A stretch of DNA of 64,000 nucleotides from Streptomyces daqingensis (lineage in GTDB: Bacteria > Actinomycetota > Actinomycetes > Streptomycetales > Streptomycetaceae). How positions within the stretch are numbered: the first letter of the stretch is position 1; each line of letters starts with the position of its first letter. The stretch covers positions 124,001-188,000 of the forward strand of contig NZ_BMMP01000010.1 in assembly GCF_014645895.1 (NCBI RefSeq), given 5' to 3'. The notes below the pieces were generated by a model, which saw nothing but the letters and a program-made list of their open reading frames with translations, did no database searches and was not told the origin of the DNA. Shown here piece by piece: positions 35,794 to 46,297 of the stretch. The position numbers and the translations under genes were made by a program.

Positions 35794-36849
35794 ATGGCTC
35801 GTAGGACCACCATCCGGCTCCGGCGCCCGCCCGGCACCCGGGCCGGGCGGCGCAACACCCAGCCGAAAGTGGTCGCGCTCGGCGGGGGAGCGGGCCTGTC
35901 GGCCTCGCTGACGGCGCTGCGCCGCATCACCGGGGACCTCACCGCCGTCGTCACGGTCGCCGACGACGGCGGTTCCAGCGGCCGGCTCCGCGACGAACTG
36001 GGCGTCCTTCCCCCCGGCGACCTGCGCAAGGCGCTCGCCGCGCTCTGCGGCGACGACGAGTGGGGCCGCACCTGGGCGGAGGTCGTCCAGCACCGCTTCG
36101 TCAGCCGCGGCGACCTGCACGGGCACGCGGTGGGCAACCTGCTGATCGTCGCACTGTGGGAGCAGCTGGGCGACCACGTCCAGGCGCTGGACCTCGTGGG
36201 GAAGCTGCTCGGCGCGCACGGGCGGGTGCTGCCCATGTCCGCCGTCCCCCTCCAGCTGCAGGCCCTGGTCAGGGGCCACGACCCGCGCCGCCCCGACGAG
36301 CTGTCGACGGTGCGTGGCCAGGCGACGGTCGCCCTCACCCCGGGCGAGGTCCAGCAGGTGCACCTGGTGCCGCACGATCCGCCGGCCGTCACCGAGGCCG
36401 TCAGGGCTGTGCTGGACGCGGACTGGGTCGTGCTCGGCCCGGGCTCGTGGTTCTCCTCGGTCATCCCGCATCTGCTGGTGCCCGATCTGCTGGACGCCCT
36501 CACGGCCACCAAGGCGCGCAGGGTGCTCTCGCTGAATCTCGCGCCGCAGCCCGGCGAAACTGAAGGCTTCTCCCCGCAGCGTCATTTGGAGGTTTTGGCC
36601 CGACACGCCCCTAAACTCGCCTTCGACGTGGTGCTGGCCGACAAGGACGCCGTCCCTGACCAGGAATCTCTGCGAAAAGCCGCCGAGCGGCTCGGTGCGA
36701 CGGCTGAGTTGTCCGCCGTCGCGGCAGTCGGAGGGGCCGCCCAGGCCGAAAGCCCGGGGGGATCCACCGCCAGGCACGACCCGGAGCTGCTGGCCGCCGC
36801 GTATGACCGTATTTTTCGGATGCATGGAAGGATCGGCCCATGGCGATGA
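35794..36849 (+). CDS. yvcK: gluconeogenesis factor YvcK/CofD-like, UDP-sugar-binding
   Basis: A 351-residue protein of the YvcK/CuvA family, needed in other bacteria for growth on gluconeogenic carbon and for normal cell shape, and known to bind UDP-GlcNAc. [20 protein letters not shown] begins the nucleotide-binding fold, followed by [29 protein letters not shown] and [31 protein letters not shown] is the CofD-like core. The C-terminus is variable. Its last 10 nt overlap the whiA start (36840), so the two are translationally coupled. Confidence 0.95.
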   Translation: MARRTTIRLRRPPGTRAGRRNTQPKVVALGGGAGLSASLTALRRITGDLTAVVTVADDGGSSGRLRDELGVLPPGDLRKALAALCGDDEWGRTWAEVVQHRFVSRGDLHGHAVGNLLIVALWEQLGDHVQALDLVGKLLGAHGRVLPMSAVPLQLQALVRGHDPRRPDELSTVRGQATVALTPGEVQQVHLVPHDPPAVTEAVRAVLDADWVVLGPGSWFSSVIPHLLVPDLLDALTATKARRVLSLNLAPQPGETEGFSPQRHLEVLARHAPKLAFDVVLADKDAVPDQESLRKAAERLGATAELSAVAAVGGAAQAESPGGSTARHDPELLAAAYDRIFRMHGRIGPWR

Positions 36850-37817
36850 CGGCTGCGGTGAAGGACGAGATCTCCCGGCTCCCCGTCACCCGGACCTGCT
36901 GCCGGAAGTCCGAGGTCTCGTCGATCCTGCGCTTCGCGGGCGGCCTGCACCTGGTGAGCGGGCGGATCGTGATCGAGGCGGAGCTGGACACGGGCATCGC
37001 CGCCCGCCGCCTCCGCAAGGACGTACTGGAGATCTTCGGCCACAGCTCGGACCTGGTGGTGATGGCGCCGGGTGGTCTGCGGCGCGGCAGCCGGTACGTC
37101 GTACGGGTCGTGGCGGGCGGGGACCAGCTCGCGCGCCAGACGGGCCTCGTCGACAGCCGCGGGCGGCCCATCCGCGGCCTCCCGCCGCAGGTGGTCTCGG
37201 GGGCGACCTGCGACGCGGAGGCCGCGTGGCGCGGCGCCTTCCTCGCTCACGGTTCGCTGACGGAGCCGGGCCGCTCGTCCTCCCTCGAGGTGACCTGCCC
37301 CGGCCCCGAGGCGGCCCTCGCGCTGGTGGGCGCGGCGCGGCGGCTGCAGATCGCCGCCAAGGCCCGCGAGGTCCGCGGCGTGGACCGGGTGGTCGTCCGG
37401 GACGGCGACGCCATCGGCGCCCTGCTGACGCGCCTCGGTGCCCACGAGTCCGTCCTGGCCTGGGAGGAGCGGCGCATGCGCCGCGAGGTGCGCGCCACCG
37501 CCAACCGCCTCGCCAACTTCGACGACGCCAACCTGCGCCGCTCGGCGCGCGCCGCCGTCGCCGCGGGAGCGCGGGTGCAGCGGGCCCTGGAGATCCTCGC
37601 CGACGACGTGCCGGAGCACCTGGCGGCGGCCGGGCGGCTGCGGATGGACCACAAGCAGGCGTCGCTGGAGGAGCTGGGCGCGCTCGCCGACCCGCCCCTG
37701 ACGAAGGACGCCGTGGCCGGCCGTATCCGCAGGCTGCTGGCGATGGCCGACAAGCGGGCGCAGGATCTGGGCATTCCCGGCACGGAGACCAGCCTCACCG
37801 AGGAGATGGTCGGCTGA
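36840..37817 (+). CDS. whiA: sporulation transcription factor WhiA
   Basis: DNA-binding developmental regulator of 325 residues, which with WhiB controls the switch from aerial growth to septation (for example ftsZ and parAB). The N-terminal two-thirds is a LAGLIDADG-homing-endonuclease-like domain without nuclease residues ([54 protein letters not shown]). The C-terminal HTH is [34 protein letters not shown]. It starts inside the end of yvcK. Streptomyces whiA is autoregulated with an internal promoter; I could not locate one here. Confidence 0.97.
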   Translation: MAMTAAVKDEISRLPVTRTCCRKSEVSSILRFAGGLHLVSGRIVIEAELDTGIAARRLRKDVLEIFGHSSDLVVMAPGGLRRGSRYVVRVVAGGDQLARQTGLVDSRGRPIRGLPPQVVSGATCDAEAAWRGAFLAHGSLTEPGRSSSLEVTCPGPEAALALVGAARRLQIAAKAREVRGVDRVVVRDGDAIGALLTRLGAHESVLAWEERRMRREVRATANRLANFDDANLRRSARAAVAAGARVQRALEILADDVPEHLAAAGRLRMDHKQASLEELGALADPPLTKDAVAGRIRRLLAMADKRAQDLGIPGTETSLTEEMVG

Positions 37818-37829
37818 CCGGCCCGGCTC

Positions 37830-38978
<1,149 letters not shown>

Positions 38979-39033
38979 CCGCTGCCACAACGGCGGAGCG
39001 TCCGGCGCATGGCATACCGCGGCAGGGCTCGCA

Positions 39034-39051
39034 GGACGCGACGACGCGTCC
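39034..39051 (+). terminator. hairpin between gap and pgk
   Basis: GGACGCG - ACGA - CGCGTCC, a perfect 7-bp stem with a tetraloop, 56 bp after the gap stop. It may cause partial termination or mark an mRNA 3' end that lets gap be expressed more than pgk. Confidence 0.5.
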
Positions 39052-39132
39052 GGCGGGCCCTGTTCCGTGGGAGGCCGTGAACGCCGTCCGAGCGGTGTCA
39101 TGAGGGTCCGAAGTCCAAGGAGTCCAGCAAGC

Positions 39133-40347
39133 ATGAAGACGATCGACGAACTCGTCGGCGAGGGTGTGGCCGGGAAGCGGGTCTTCGTCCGCGCCGACCT
39201 CAACGTGCCGCTCGACGGCGGCACCATCACGGACGACGGCCGTATCCGCGCCGCCGTCCCCACCATCCGGAAGCTCTCCGAGGCGGGCGCCCGCGTCGTC
39301 GCCGCCTCGCACCTCGGCCGCCCGAAGGGCGCGCCCGACCCGCAGTTCTCGCTGGCGCCGGTCGCGAAGCGGCTCGGTGAACTCCTCGGCACGGACGTCG
39401 CGTTCGCCGCCGACACGGTCGGGGAGAGTGCGCGCGGCACCGTGGAGGCGGGCTCCGACGGCAGTGTCACGCTGCTGGAGAACCTGCGGTTCAACGCGGG
39501 CGAGACCAGCAAGGACGACGCGGAGCGCGGCGCCTTCGCCGACGAACTCGCCGCTCTGGCCGACCTGTACGTCGGCGACGGCTTCGGCGCGGTGCACCGC
39601 AAGCACGCGTCCGTCTACGACCTCCCCGCCCGTCTTCCGCACGCGGCGGGCGGCCTCATCGCCACCGAGGTCGGCGTGCTGAAGAAGCTCACCGAGGACG
39701 TCCGGCGCCCGTACGCGGTCGTGCTCGGCGGTGCGAAGGTCTCCGACAAGCTCGGCGTCATCGACCACCTGCTGGAGAAGGCCGACCGCATCCTCATCGG
39801 CGGCGGCATGGCCTACACCTTCCTCAAGGCGCAGGGCCACGAGGTGGGCAGCTCGCTGCTCCAGGAGGACCAGGTTCCCGTGGTCCAGGGCTATCTGGAG
39901 CGGGCGGAGAAGCTCGGCGTGGAGTTCGTGCTGCCCGTCGACGTGCTGGCCGCCGAGAGCTTCCCCGACCTGAAGACCAAGGCGCCGGCCGCACCGCGGA
40001 CGGTCGCCGTGGACGCGATCCCGGCCGAGCTGATGGGCCTGGACGTCGGCCCCCGCACCCAGGAGCTGTACGCCGCGAAGCTCGCCGACGCCGCCACCGT
40101 CTTCTGGAACGGCCCCATGGGCGTCTTCGAGCACCCCGACTACGCCGAGGGCACCAGGGCCGTGGCCAAGGGCCTGCTCGACAGCGACGCCTTCACCGTC
40201 GTCGGCGGCGGCGACAGCGCCGCGGCGGTCCGGCTGCTCGGCTTCGACGAGAACGCGTTCGGCCACATCTCGACCGGCGGCGGTGCCAGCCTGGAGTACC
40301 TCGAAGGCAAGACCCTGCCGGGCCTCGCAGCGCTGGAGGACTCGTGA
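39133..40347 (+). CDS. pgk: phosphoglycerate kinase
   Basis: Transfers the acyl phosphate of 1,3-bisphosphoglycerate to ADP, 404 residues. [21 protein letters not shown] is the substrate-site signature, SHLGRPKG follows with its conserved Arg, then [32 protein letters not shown], and the nucleotide region [10 protein letters not shown] and [16 protein letters not shown] lies about 10 nt before ATG 39133. Confidence 0.98.
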   Translation: MKTIDELVGEGVAGKRVFVRADLNVPLDGGTITDDGRIRAAVPTIRKLSEAGARVVAASHLGRPKGAPDPQFSLAPVAKRLGELLGTDVAFAADTVGESARGTVEAGSDGSVTLLENLRFNAGETSKDDAERGAFADELAALADLYVGDGFGAVHRKHASVYDLPARLPHAAGGLIATEVGVLKKLTEDVRRPYAVVLGGAKVSDKLGVIDHLLEKADRILIGGGMAYTFLKAQGHEVGSSLLQEDQVPVVQGYLERAEKLGVEFVLPVDVLAAESFPDLKTKAPAAPRTVAVDAIPAELMGLDVGPRTQELYAAKLADAATVFWNGPMGVFEHPDYAEGTRAVAKGLLDSDAFTVVGGGDSAAAVRLLGFDENAFGHISTGGGASLEYLEGKTLPGLAALEDS

Positions 40348-40489
40348 CCGGCGACCGTGCGGCGGCCTCCGCGGCCGCGCGTGCGGCGGCCGGCCCGCTG
40401 ACCGCCCCTGTTTCCGCAACTCCGCCCCGCGCGGGCGCCCTTGACATGAGCCGCGACCGCGGCGCAGCGAACACCGGAGGACGCCGAAA

Positions 40490-41266
40490 GTGACCACCCG
40501 CACCCCGCTCATGGCGGGCAACTGGAAGATGAACCTCAACCACCTCGAGGCCATCGCCCACGTCCAGAAGCTCGCCTTCGCGCTGACGGACAAGGACTTC
40601 GAGGCCTGCGAGGTCGCCGTCCTGCCGCCTTACACCGACCTGCGCTCCGTCCAGACGCTCGTCGACGGCGACAAGCTGAAGATCAAGTACGGTGCCCAGG
40701 ACCTCTCGGCCCACGAGTCGGGTGCCTACACCGGTGAGATCTGCGGTGCCTTCCTCGCCAAGCTGAACTGCTCGTACGTGACCGTCGGCCACTCCGAGCG
40801 CCGCCAGTACCACGGCGAGGACGAGCCGCTCGTCAACGCCAAGGTCAAGGCCGCCTTCGCGCACGACCTCACGCCGATCCTCTGCGTCGGCGAGGAGCTC
40901 TCCGTCCGCGAGGCGGACCAGCACGTCGCCCACACGCTCGCCCAGGTCGACGGCGCGCTCAAGGACGTCCCCGCCGAGCAGGCCGCCACCATCGTGATCG
41001 CCTACGAGCCGGTGTGGGCCATCGGCACGGGCAAGACGTGCGGTGCCGAGGACGCGCAGGAGGTCTGCGGCGCAATCCGCGGACGTCTCGCCGAGCTGTA
41101 CGACCAGGAGCTGGCCGACAAGGTCCGCATCCAGTACGGCGGCTCCGTGAAGTCGGGCAACGTCGCACAGATCATGGCGCAGCCCGACATCGACGGTGCG
41201 CTGGTGGGCGGTGCCTCGCTCGACGCGGAGGAGTTCGTCAAGATCGTGCGCTTCCGCGACCAGTAG
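40490..41266 (+). CDS. tpiA: triose-phosphate isomerase
   Basis: TIM-barrel enzyme interconverting dihydroxyacetone phosphate and glyceraldehyde-3-phosphate, 258 residues. [11 protein letters not shown] carries the catalytic Lys, [12 protein letters not shown] the catalytic His, and [13 protein letters not shown] the catalytic Glu with the phosphate-gripping loop; [11 protein letters not shown] and [15 protein letters not shown] complete the phosphate site. GTG 40490 follows GGAGG. A strong hairpin closes the gap-pgk-tpiA block. Confidence 0.98.
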   Translation: MTTRTPLMAGNWKMNLNHLEAIAHVQKLAFALTDKDFEACEVAVLPPYTDLRSVQTLVDGDKLKIKYGAQDLSAHESGAYTGEICGAFLAKLNCSYVTVGHSERRQYHGEDEPLVNAKVKAAFAHDLTPILCVGEELSVREADQHVAHTLAQVDGALKDVPAEQAATIVIAYEPVWAIGTGKTCGAEDAQEVCGAIRGRLAELYDQELADKVRIQYGGSVKSGNVAQIMAQPDIDGALVGGASLDAEEFVKIVRFRDQ

Positions 41267-41274
41267 GTCCGTAC

Positions 41275-41300
41275 GGCACGGGCCCCGGCGGGCCCGTGCC
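41275..41300 (+). terminator. terminator after tpiA
   Basis: GGCACGGGCCC and its complement form an 11-bp stem with a 4-nt loop, 8 bp past the tpiA stop. Confidence 0.75.
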
Positions 41301-41425
41301 GGCACCGGCCCTGCGGCAGGCGCATGACGGCGGGCGGCAGCCCGTCGTACCCTGTCGGGGGCCGGGCCGGTGCCCGTCCAGAGATGCAGAAGTCTTCCGA
41401 ACTGTCCGAGAGAGTTGGTCCAGCC

Positions 41426-41662
41426 GTGATCATGGGGTTCTCAATCGCCCTCATCGTCTTCAGCGCACTGGGGGTGCTGCTGGTCCTGATGCACAAGGGG
41501 AAGGGCGGCGGCCTCTCCGACATGTTCGGCGGCGGCATGCAGTCGTCCGTCGGCGGCTCCTCGGTCGCCGAGCGCAACCTGTCGCGGCTCACCGTGGCGG
41601 TGGGTCTGATCTGGTTCGCCATCATCGTGGTGCTCGGCCTGCTGATGAAGCTGGAGACCTGA
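41426..41662 (+). CDS. secG: preprotein translocase subunit SecG
   Basis: Small inner-membrane component of the SecYEG channel, 78 residues. Two membrane helices (GFSIALIVFSALGVLLVLM and VGLIWFAIIVVLGLLM) flank the conserved cytoplasmic loop HKGKGGGLSDMFGGG. GTG 41426 is used, with ATG 41432 as the alternative; an in-frame upstream ATG at 41324 would add a non-conserved leader. It lies between tpiA and rbpA with hairpins on both sides, so it is likely a single-gene unit. Confidence 0.93.
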   Translation: MIMGFSIALIVFSALGVLLVLMHKGKGGGLSDMFGGGMQSSVGGSSVAERNLSRLTVAVGLIWFAIIVVLGLLMKLET

Positions 41663-41688
41663 TCGGGACCTTCGGCGAGTAGCCGGAA

Positions 41689-41711
41689 CCCCGCCGTCCA
41701 CGGGGCGGCGG
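41689..41711 (+). terminator. terminator after secG
   Basis: CCCGCCG and CGGCGGG with a 9-nt loop, 27 bp past the secG stop codon. Confidence 0.55.
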
Positions 41712-41803
41712 GACCTGCCACAGGCCTTGCAAGAACCGCCGCAAGTCGGCGTGCCCGGCCTATCATGAGGCTCGCGTCCGGACCGACGCAGTAACTCCGG
41801 TCA

Positions 41804-41832
41804 CTGGACGCGCGTTGGGCCCTACGTACACT
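41804..41832 (+). promoter_or_regulatory. candidate rbpA promoter
   Basis: CTGGAC (41804-41809), 17-nt spacer, TACACT (41827-41832), about 66 nt before the GTG start. A sigma-R type GGAAT/GTT pair was looked for and not found. Confidence 0.4.
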
Positions 41833-41898
41833 AGGGCGCCCCCGCAGCGGAGCTCGTTACCGATGCTCCGCAGCACCGTGAGGCAGGGAGTTACGACC

Positions 41899-42234
41899 GT
41901 GGCAAGTGGCAACGCGATCCGGGGAAGCCGGGTCGGAGCGGGGCCGATGGGGGAGGCCGAGCGCGGCGAGTCCGCCCCGCGCCTGCGCATCTCCTTCTGG
42001 TGCTCCAACGGGCACGAGACCCAGCCCAGCTTCGCCAGCGACGCGCAGGTCCCGGACACCTGGGACTGCCCGCGCTGCGGATTCCCGGCCGGCACGGACC
42101 AGGACAACCCGCCGGACCCGCCCCGCACGGAGCCGTACAAGACGCATCTGGCATACGTGCGGGAGCGGCGCAGCGACGAGGACGGCGAGGCGATCCTGGC
42201 CGAGGCGCTGGCCAAGCTCCGCGGCGAACTCTGA
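41899..42234 (+). CDS. rbpA: RNA polymerase-binding protein RbpA
   Basis: Actinobacterial transcription activator that binds RNA polymerase and the principal sigma factor and stabilises the open complex; 111 residues. N-terminal tail SGNAIRGSRVGAGPMGEAERGE, then the zinc-binding core with FWCSNGHE (Cys35, His39) and WDCPRCGFPAG (Cys57, Cys60), and the sigma-interaction domain PYKTHLAYVRERRSDEDGEAILAEALAKLRGE. GTG 41899 has GGGAG upstream. Some Streptomyces carry a paralogue, so whether this is the main copy cannot be told from the window. Confidence 0.93.
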   Translation: MASGNAIRGSRVGAGPMGEAERGESAPRLRISFWCSNGHETQPSFASDAQVPDTWDCPRCGFPAGTDQDNPPDPPRTEPYKTHLAYVRERRSDEDGEAILAEALAKLRGEL

Positions 42235-42425
42235 CGTACACACGCTGCCGGGTCGGCCCGTCCTCACGGTCGGCATCCTCCGGCGCCGGTACGTTCCGGC
42301 GGGGTCACACGTCCCGTCCGAGGCCGCTCCGCTCCGTCTCCCACGGCTGCGCGGCCTCCTCACTGCCGAGCGGCGATCCCGTCGTCCGCCGGCCCACTGT
42401 CTTCTCCTGGGCAACGCCCGGGTGC

Positions 42426-42466
42426 GGCCCGGCCGCCACCGCCCATGCGGTGCGCGCGGCCGGGCC
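42426..42466 (+). terminator. terminator after rbpA
   Basis: Outer stem GGCCCGGCCGC/GCGGCCGGGCC plus inner stem CACCGC/GCGGTG around a CCAT loop: 17 bp with one 3-nt bulge. It lies in the 308-bp rbpA-pgi gap, which otherwise shows no gene. Confidence 0.75.
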
Positions 42467-42542
42467 GACGGTCATCTAGGTTGGTGCGGCGGGCTCCGCA
42501 CGAGATGAACCAGAGATCACGAGAAGACGGTGACGATCGCAG

Positions 42543-44192
42543 ATGAACGCAGCACCCCGCACTCCGCTCGATCAACTGCCCGAGTGGCACGCGCTGGCAG
42601 AGCACCGAGAGGAGTTCGGCGGCACGCACCTGCGCGAACTGTTCGCGAAGGACGTCCGCCGAGCCGAGCGGTACGGCGTGCAGGTGGGCGACCTGCACAT
42701 TGACTTCTCCAAGAACCTGGTCACCGACGACACGCTGCGGCTGCTCGGCGAGCTCGCCGCCGCGACCGGTGTCGAACCGCTGCGCGACGCGATGTTCCGC
42801 GGTGAGCGGATCAACGTCACCGAGGACCGCGCCGTGCTGCACACCGCGCTGCGCACCCCGGCCTCGGCGGCCGTCTCCACGGACGGCGAGAACGTCGTGC
42901 CGAAGGTGCACTCCGTCCTCATCAAGATGGGGGTGTTCTCCTCCAAGGTCCGCGACGGGCACTGGCTGGGGCACACCGGCAAGCGGATCCGCAACGTCGT
43001 CAACATCGGCATCGGCGGCTCCGACCTCGGTCCGAAGATGGCCTTCGAGGCGCTCCGGCCGTACACGAAGCGCGACATGACCTTCCGCTTCGTCTCGAAC
43101 GTGGACGGTGCGGACCTGCACGAGGCGGTACGCGATCTCGACCCCGCCGAGACGCTCTTCATCGTGGCCTCGAAGACCTTCACCACCATCGAGACGATCA
43201 CCAACGCGACAGCAGCGCGCAACTGGCTGCTCGCGGGGCTCGGCGGCGCGGAGGAAGCCGTCGCCAAGCACTTCGTGGCGGTCTCGACCAACGGCTCGAA
43301 GGTCTCCGAGTTCGGGATCGACACGGAGAACATGTTCGAGTTCTGGGACTGGGTCGGAGGGCGCTACTCCTACGACTCCGCCATCGGCCTCTCCCTCATG
43401 GTCGCCGTGGGCGCCGACCACTTCAACGAGATGCTCGCCGGCTTCCACCTCGTCGACGAGCACTTCCGCTGCGCGCCGATCGAGGCGAACGCGCCGATGC
43501 TGATGGGGCTGCTGGGCGTCTGGTACGGCGGCTTCTTCGACGCGCAGTCCCACGCGGTACTGCCTTACAGCCACTACTTCTCCCAGTTCACCGCCTATCT
43601 CCAGCAGCTCGACATGGAGTCGAACGGCAAGTCCACCCAGCGCGAGGGCGACCCCGTCAACTGGCAGACGGGGCCGGTCGTATGGGGCACGCCCGGCACG
43701 AACGGGCAGCACGCCTACTACCAACTGCTGCACCAGGGCACGAAGTTGATCCCGGCCGACCTCGTGGGTATCGCCCGGCCGGTGGAGGAGCTCGGCGAAC
43801 TGGCCGGTCAGCACGATCTGTTGATGGCGAACCTCTTCGCGCAGGGCCAGGCGCTCGCCTTCGGCAAGACGGAGGACGAGGTACGGGCCGAGGGCGTCCC
43901 CGAGGAGCAGGTGCCGCACCGCACCTTCCCCGGCAACCGTCCGACGACGACGATCCTCGCCTCGGAGCTGTCGCCCGCAGTGCTCGGCCAGCTCGTGGCG
44001 CTGTACGAGCACAAGGTGTTCGTACAGGGCGCCGTATGGAACATCGACAGCTTCGACCAGTGGGGCGTCGAACTGGGCAAGGTCCTCGCGAAGCGCCTCG
44101 AACCCGCCCTGACCGGCGGGGAGGAGATCGAGGGGCTGGACGCGTCGACCCGGCAACTGGTCAGCCGCTACCGGCAGTTGCGCGGACGCTGA
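42543..44192 (+). CDS. pgi: glucose-6-phosphate isomerase
   Basis: Interconverts glucose-6-phosphate and fructose-6-phosphate, 549 residues. [15 protein letters not shown] and [16 protein letters not shown] form the sugar-phosphate site. [30 protein letters not shown] and MESNGKSTQ follow, and [25 protein letters not shown] carries catalytic residues. The C-terminus [20 protein letters not shown] is the family signature. ATG 42543. It is convergent with pgl, separated by a hairpin. It feeds glucose-6-phosphate between glycolysis and the zwf branch next door. Confidence 0.98.
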   Translation: MNAAPRTPLDQLPEWHALAEHREEFGGTHLRELFAKDVRRAERYGVQVGDLHIDFSKNLVTDDTLRLLGELAAATGVEPLRDAMFRGERINVTEDRAVLHTALRTPASAAVSTDGENVVPKVHSVLIKMGVFSSKVRDGHWLGHTGKRIRNVVNIGIGGSDLGPKMAFEALRPYTKRDMTFRFVSNVDGADLHEAVRDLDPAETLFIVASKTFTTIETITNATAARNWLLAGLGGAEEAVAKHFVAVSTNGSKVSEFGIDTENMFEFWDWVGGRYSYDSAIGLSLMVAVGADHFNEMLAGFHLVDEHFRCAPIEANAPMLMGLLGVWYGGFFDAQSHAVLPYSHYFSQFTAYLQQLDMESNGKSTQREGDPVNWQTGPVVWGTPGTNGQHAYYQLLHQGTKLIPADLVGIARPVEELGELAGQHDLLMANLFAQGQALAFGKTEDEVRAEGVPEEQVPHRTFPGNRPTTTILASELSPAVLGQLVALYEHKVFVQGAVWNIDSFDQWGVELGKVLAKRLEPALTGGEEIEGLDASTRQLVSRYRQLRGR

Positions 44193-44379
44193 ACGTGCGC
44201 ACCTGACGCGCCGCCAGATCCCGTGTCGGCCCGGACGGTTCCAGGTCGGGGAGGCCGGGGTTCATGCTGCCTCTTCGTGGGTGCCTCCGGACGCCTGCGT
44301 GTGCGCCAGAGGGCCGGGGGCCCGGCCCGTCCGGGGCCGTGACCGCGACCGGGGCGTGACGGGGGCGGGTGGGGCGGTT

Positions 44380-44412
44380 CCGGGGCTCCGGCCGGACGGC
44401 GCGGAGCCCCGG
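44380..44412. terminator. bidirectional hairpin between pgi and pgl
   Basis: CCGGGGCTCCG and its complement make an 11-bp stem with an 11-nt loop, 17 bp from the pgl stop and 188 bp from the pgi stop. The rest of the 237-bp gap is GC-rich without coding features. Confidence 0.6.
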
Positions 44413-44429
44413 TGGGCGCGGGACGGGGC

Positions 44430-45221
44430 TCAGTCCCGGGCCGAGCGGAGTTCGCGGGGCAGCAACGACGCCGCCGCCTCGTCCAGGAGCCAGCGTGTGC
44501 GCTCGCGTCCGCGGGCCCCGGCCGCCGGCGCGTCGGCCTCGTCCGGTGCCGTACCGCCGAGGAGACGGGCGACGGCCTCCGCCTTGTCCTCGCCGGCCGC
44601 GAGGAGCCATACCTCGCGTGCCGCGCGGATCGCGGGCATCGTGAGGGAGATCCGTTCCGGCGGCGGCTTCGGAGCGCCGCGCACGCCGACGACCGTGCGC
44701 TCCGTCTCCCGCACCCCGGCATGGCCCGGGAAGAGGGAGGCGACGTGCGTGTCCGGTCCGACGCCGAGCAGCAGCACGTCGAACGACGGGACGAGCGCGC
44801 CGGGGCCCTCCGGCCGCGCCGCCGCGGCGAGTTCCGCCGCGTACGCCTCGGCCGCGGCGTCGACGTCGTCACCGTGCTCCCCGCCGGCCGCCGGCATGGC
44901 GTGGACCCGCGCGGGATCGGCGGGAACCGCGTCGAGGAACGCCTCCCGTGCCTGCGTCACGTTGCGTTCGGGGTCGCCCTCCGGCAGGAACCGCTCGTCG
45001 CCCCACCACAGTTCGAGCCGGGAGAAGTCGACGGCGTCGCCCACGCCGGACGCGGCGAGCGCGGCGAGCAGGGCGTTGCCGTTGCGTCCGCCGGTGAGCA
45101 CCACGGAGGCGGTGCCCCGTACACGCTGCCCCTCCGCGACGCGGGCGGCAAGCGCGGCGGCCGCCGTACGGGCCATCTCCTCCTTGCCGCCGTGGACCGC
45201 GACCTCGCGCGTGCCGCTCAC
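44430..45221 (-). CDS. pgl: 6-phosphogluconolactonase
   Basis: Hydrolyses 6-phosphogluconolactone in the oxidative pentose phosphate pathway, 263 residues. VVLTGGRNGNALLAAL is the phosphate loop (SGGxTP-like), LELWWGDERFLPEGDPERN the catalytic block, and FDVLLLGVGPDTHVASLFPGHAG the second signature, with Asp where many homologues have Asp-Gly. The C-terminus carries RISLTMPAIRAAREVWLL. GTG 45221 overlaps the opcA stop (GTGA), so it is coupled to opcA and zwf. Confidence 0.94.
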   Translation of the reverse strand: MSGTREVAVHGGKEEMARTAAAALAARVAEGQRVRGTASVVLTGGRNGNALLAALAASGVGDAVDFSRLELWWGDERFLPEGDPERNVTQAREAFLDAVPADPARVHAMPAAGGEHGDDVDAAAEAYAAELAAAARPEGPGALVPSFDVLLLGVGPDTHVASLFPGHAGVRETERTVVGVRGAPKPPPERISLTMPAIRAAREVWLLAAGEDKAEAVARLLGGTAPDEADAPAAGARGRERTRWLLDEAAASLLPRELRSARD

Positions 45222-46297
45222 TTCTTCGCCGCCCTCTTCGCGGGCGCCTTGGCGCTCTTCTTGGCGGCGGCGGTCTGCTTCGCCGTGTCCTTCTCCGGCT
45301 GTGCTTCGGCCTTCGCGCCCGTACGCGTACGGGCGTCGGCTCCGCCGCCGTTCCCGGAACCCCGGGCTCCGCCCTTGGCGCCCTTCCTGATCCCGTACTG
45401 GACGGCTGAGGCGTACGCCTCGTCCGGGTCGAGGCGCCGCAGCTCCTCGGCGATCAGCTCGGCGGTGCCGCGCCGGTGCAGCGCCACATGGCGGTCGGGC
45501 TGGCCCGGGACGGCGAGCTCGGCGAGGGAGCCGTCCGCCCTGTCCAGGCAGATCTCGCCCTGCGCGGTCTGCATCCGCACGGCCGTGATGCCGGGCCCCT
45601 CCGTGGCCTGCCGCTCGACCTTCACCTTGAGCCGCTCCGCCAGCCACGAGGCCAGCAGCTCGGCCGACGGGTTGTAGCTCTCGCCCTCCACCACGGCGGA
45701 GACCACCTTGGCGGACTGCTGGTCCAGTCCGGCCGCGAGGACGCTCCGCCAGGGCGTCAGGCGGGTCCAGGCGAGGTCCGTGTCGCCCGGCGCGTACGTC
45801 TCACCGCGCTCGGCGAGGGTGGCGAGCGGGTCCTCTGCGGCCGCGGCGTCCGTGATGCGGCGCTGGCCGAGGGTGCCGAGCATGTCCTCCGAGGGGTGCT
45901 CGGGCGGGTCCTCGGGCCACCAGACGACCACGGGGGCGTCCGGCAGCAGCAGCGGCAGTACGACGCTGTAGGCGTGGGACGCGAGTTCGCCGTGCAGCCG
46001 GAGCAGCACGGTCTCGCCCGTGCCGGAGTCGGTGCCCACCCGCACCTCGGCGTCGAGCCTGGCCATCGCGCGGTCGCGGGGCGAGCGGCCGGGACGGCGC
46101 ACGACGACGAGGATGCGCGACGGATGCTCCTTGGACGCCTCGCTGGCGGCCCTCAGAGCGTCGTAGTGGTTGCCCTCGTCCGTGACGATGACGAGGGTCA
46201 GCACCATGCCGACGGCGGGCGAGCCGATCGCTCGCCGCGCCTTCACCAGGGTGGTGTTGATCTGGGACGAGGTGGTGTCCGTGAGGTCGATGTTCAT
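45218..46297 (-). CDS. opcA: glucose-6-phosphate dehydrogenase assembly protein OpcA
   Basis: Allosteric and assembly partner of Zwf in actinobacteria and cyanobacteria, 359 residues. Recognisable parts are the N-terminal DTTSSQINTTLVKARRAIG, the sugar-phosphate-like VVWWPEDPPEHPSEDMLGTL, and GESYNPSAELLASWLAERL; the C-terminal 60 residues are an Ala/Lys-rich tail found in Streptomyces proteins. Its ATG overlaps the zwf stop as ATGA, and its own stop overlaps pgl, giving a tightly coupled zwf-opcA-pgl unit. Confidence 0.95.
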   Translation of the reverse strand: MNIDLTDTTSSQINTTLVKARRAIGSPAVGMVLTLVIVTDEGNHYDALRAASEASKEHPSRILVVVRRPGRSPRDRAMARLDAEVRVGTDSGTGETVLLRLHGELASHAYSVVLPLLLPDAPVVVWWPEDPPEHPSEDMLGTLGQRRITDAAAAEDPLATLAERGETYAPGDTDLAWTRLTPWRSVLAAGLDQQSAKVVSAVVEGESYNPSAELLASWLAERLKVKVERQATEGPGITAVRMQTAQGEICLDRADGSLAELAVPGQPDRHVALHRRGTAELIAEELRRLDPDEAYASAVQYGIRKGAKGGARGSGNGGGADARTRTGAKAEAQPEKDTAKQTAAAKKSAKAPAKRAAKK

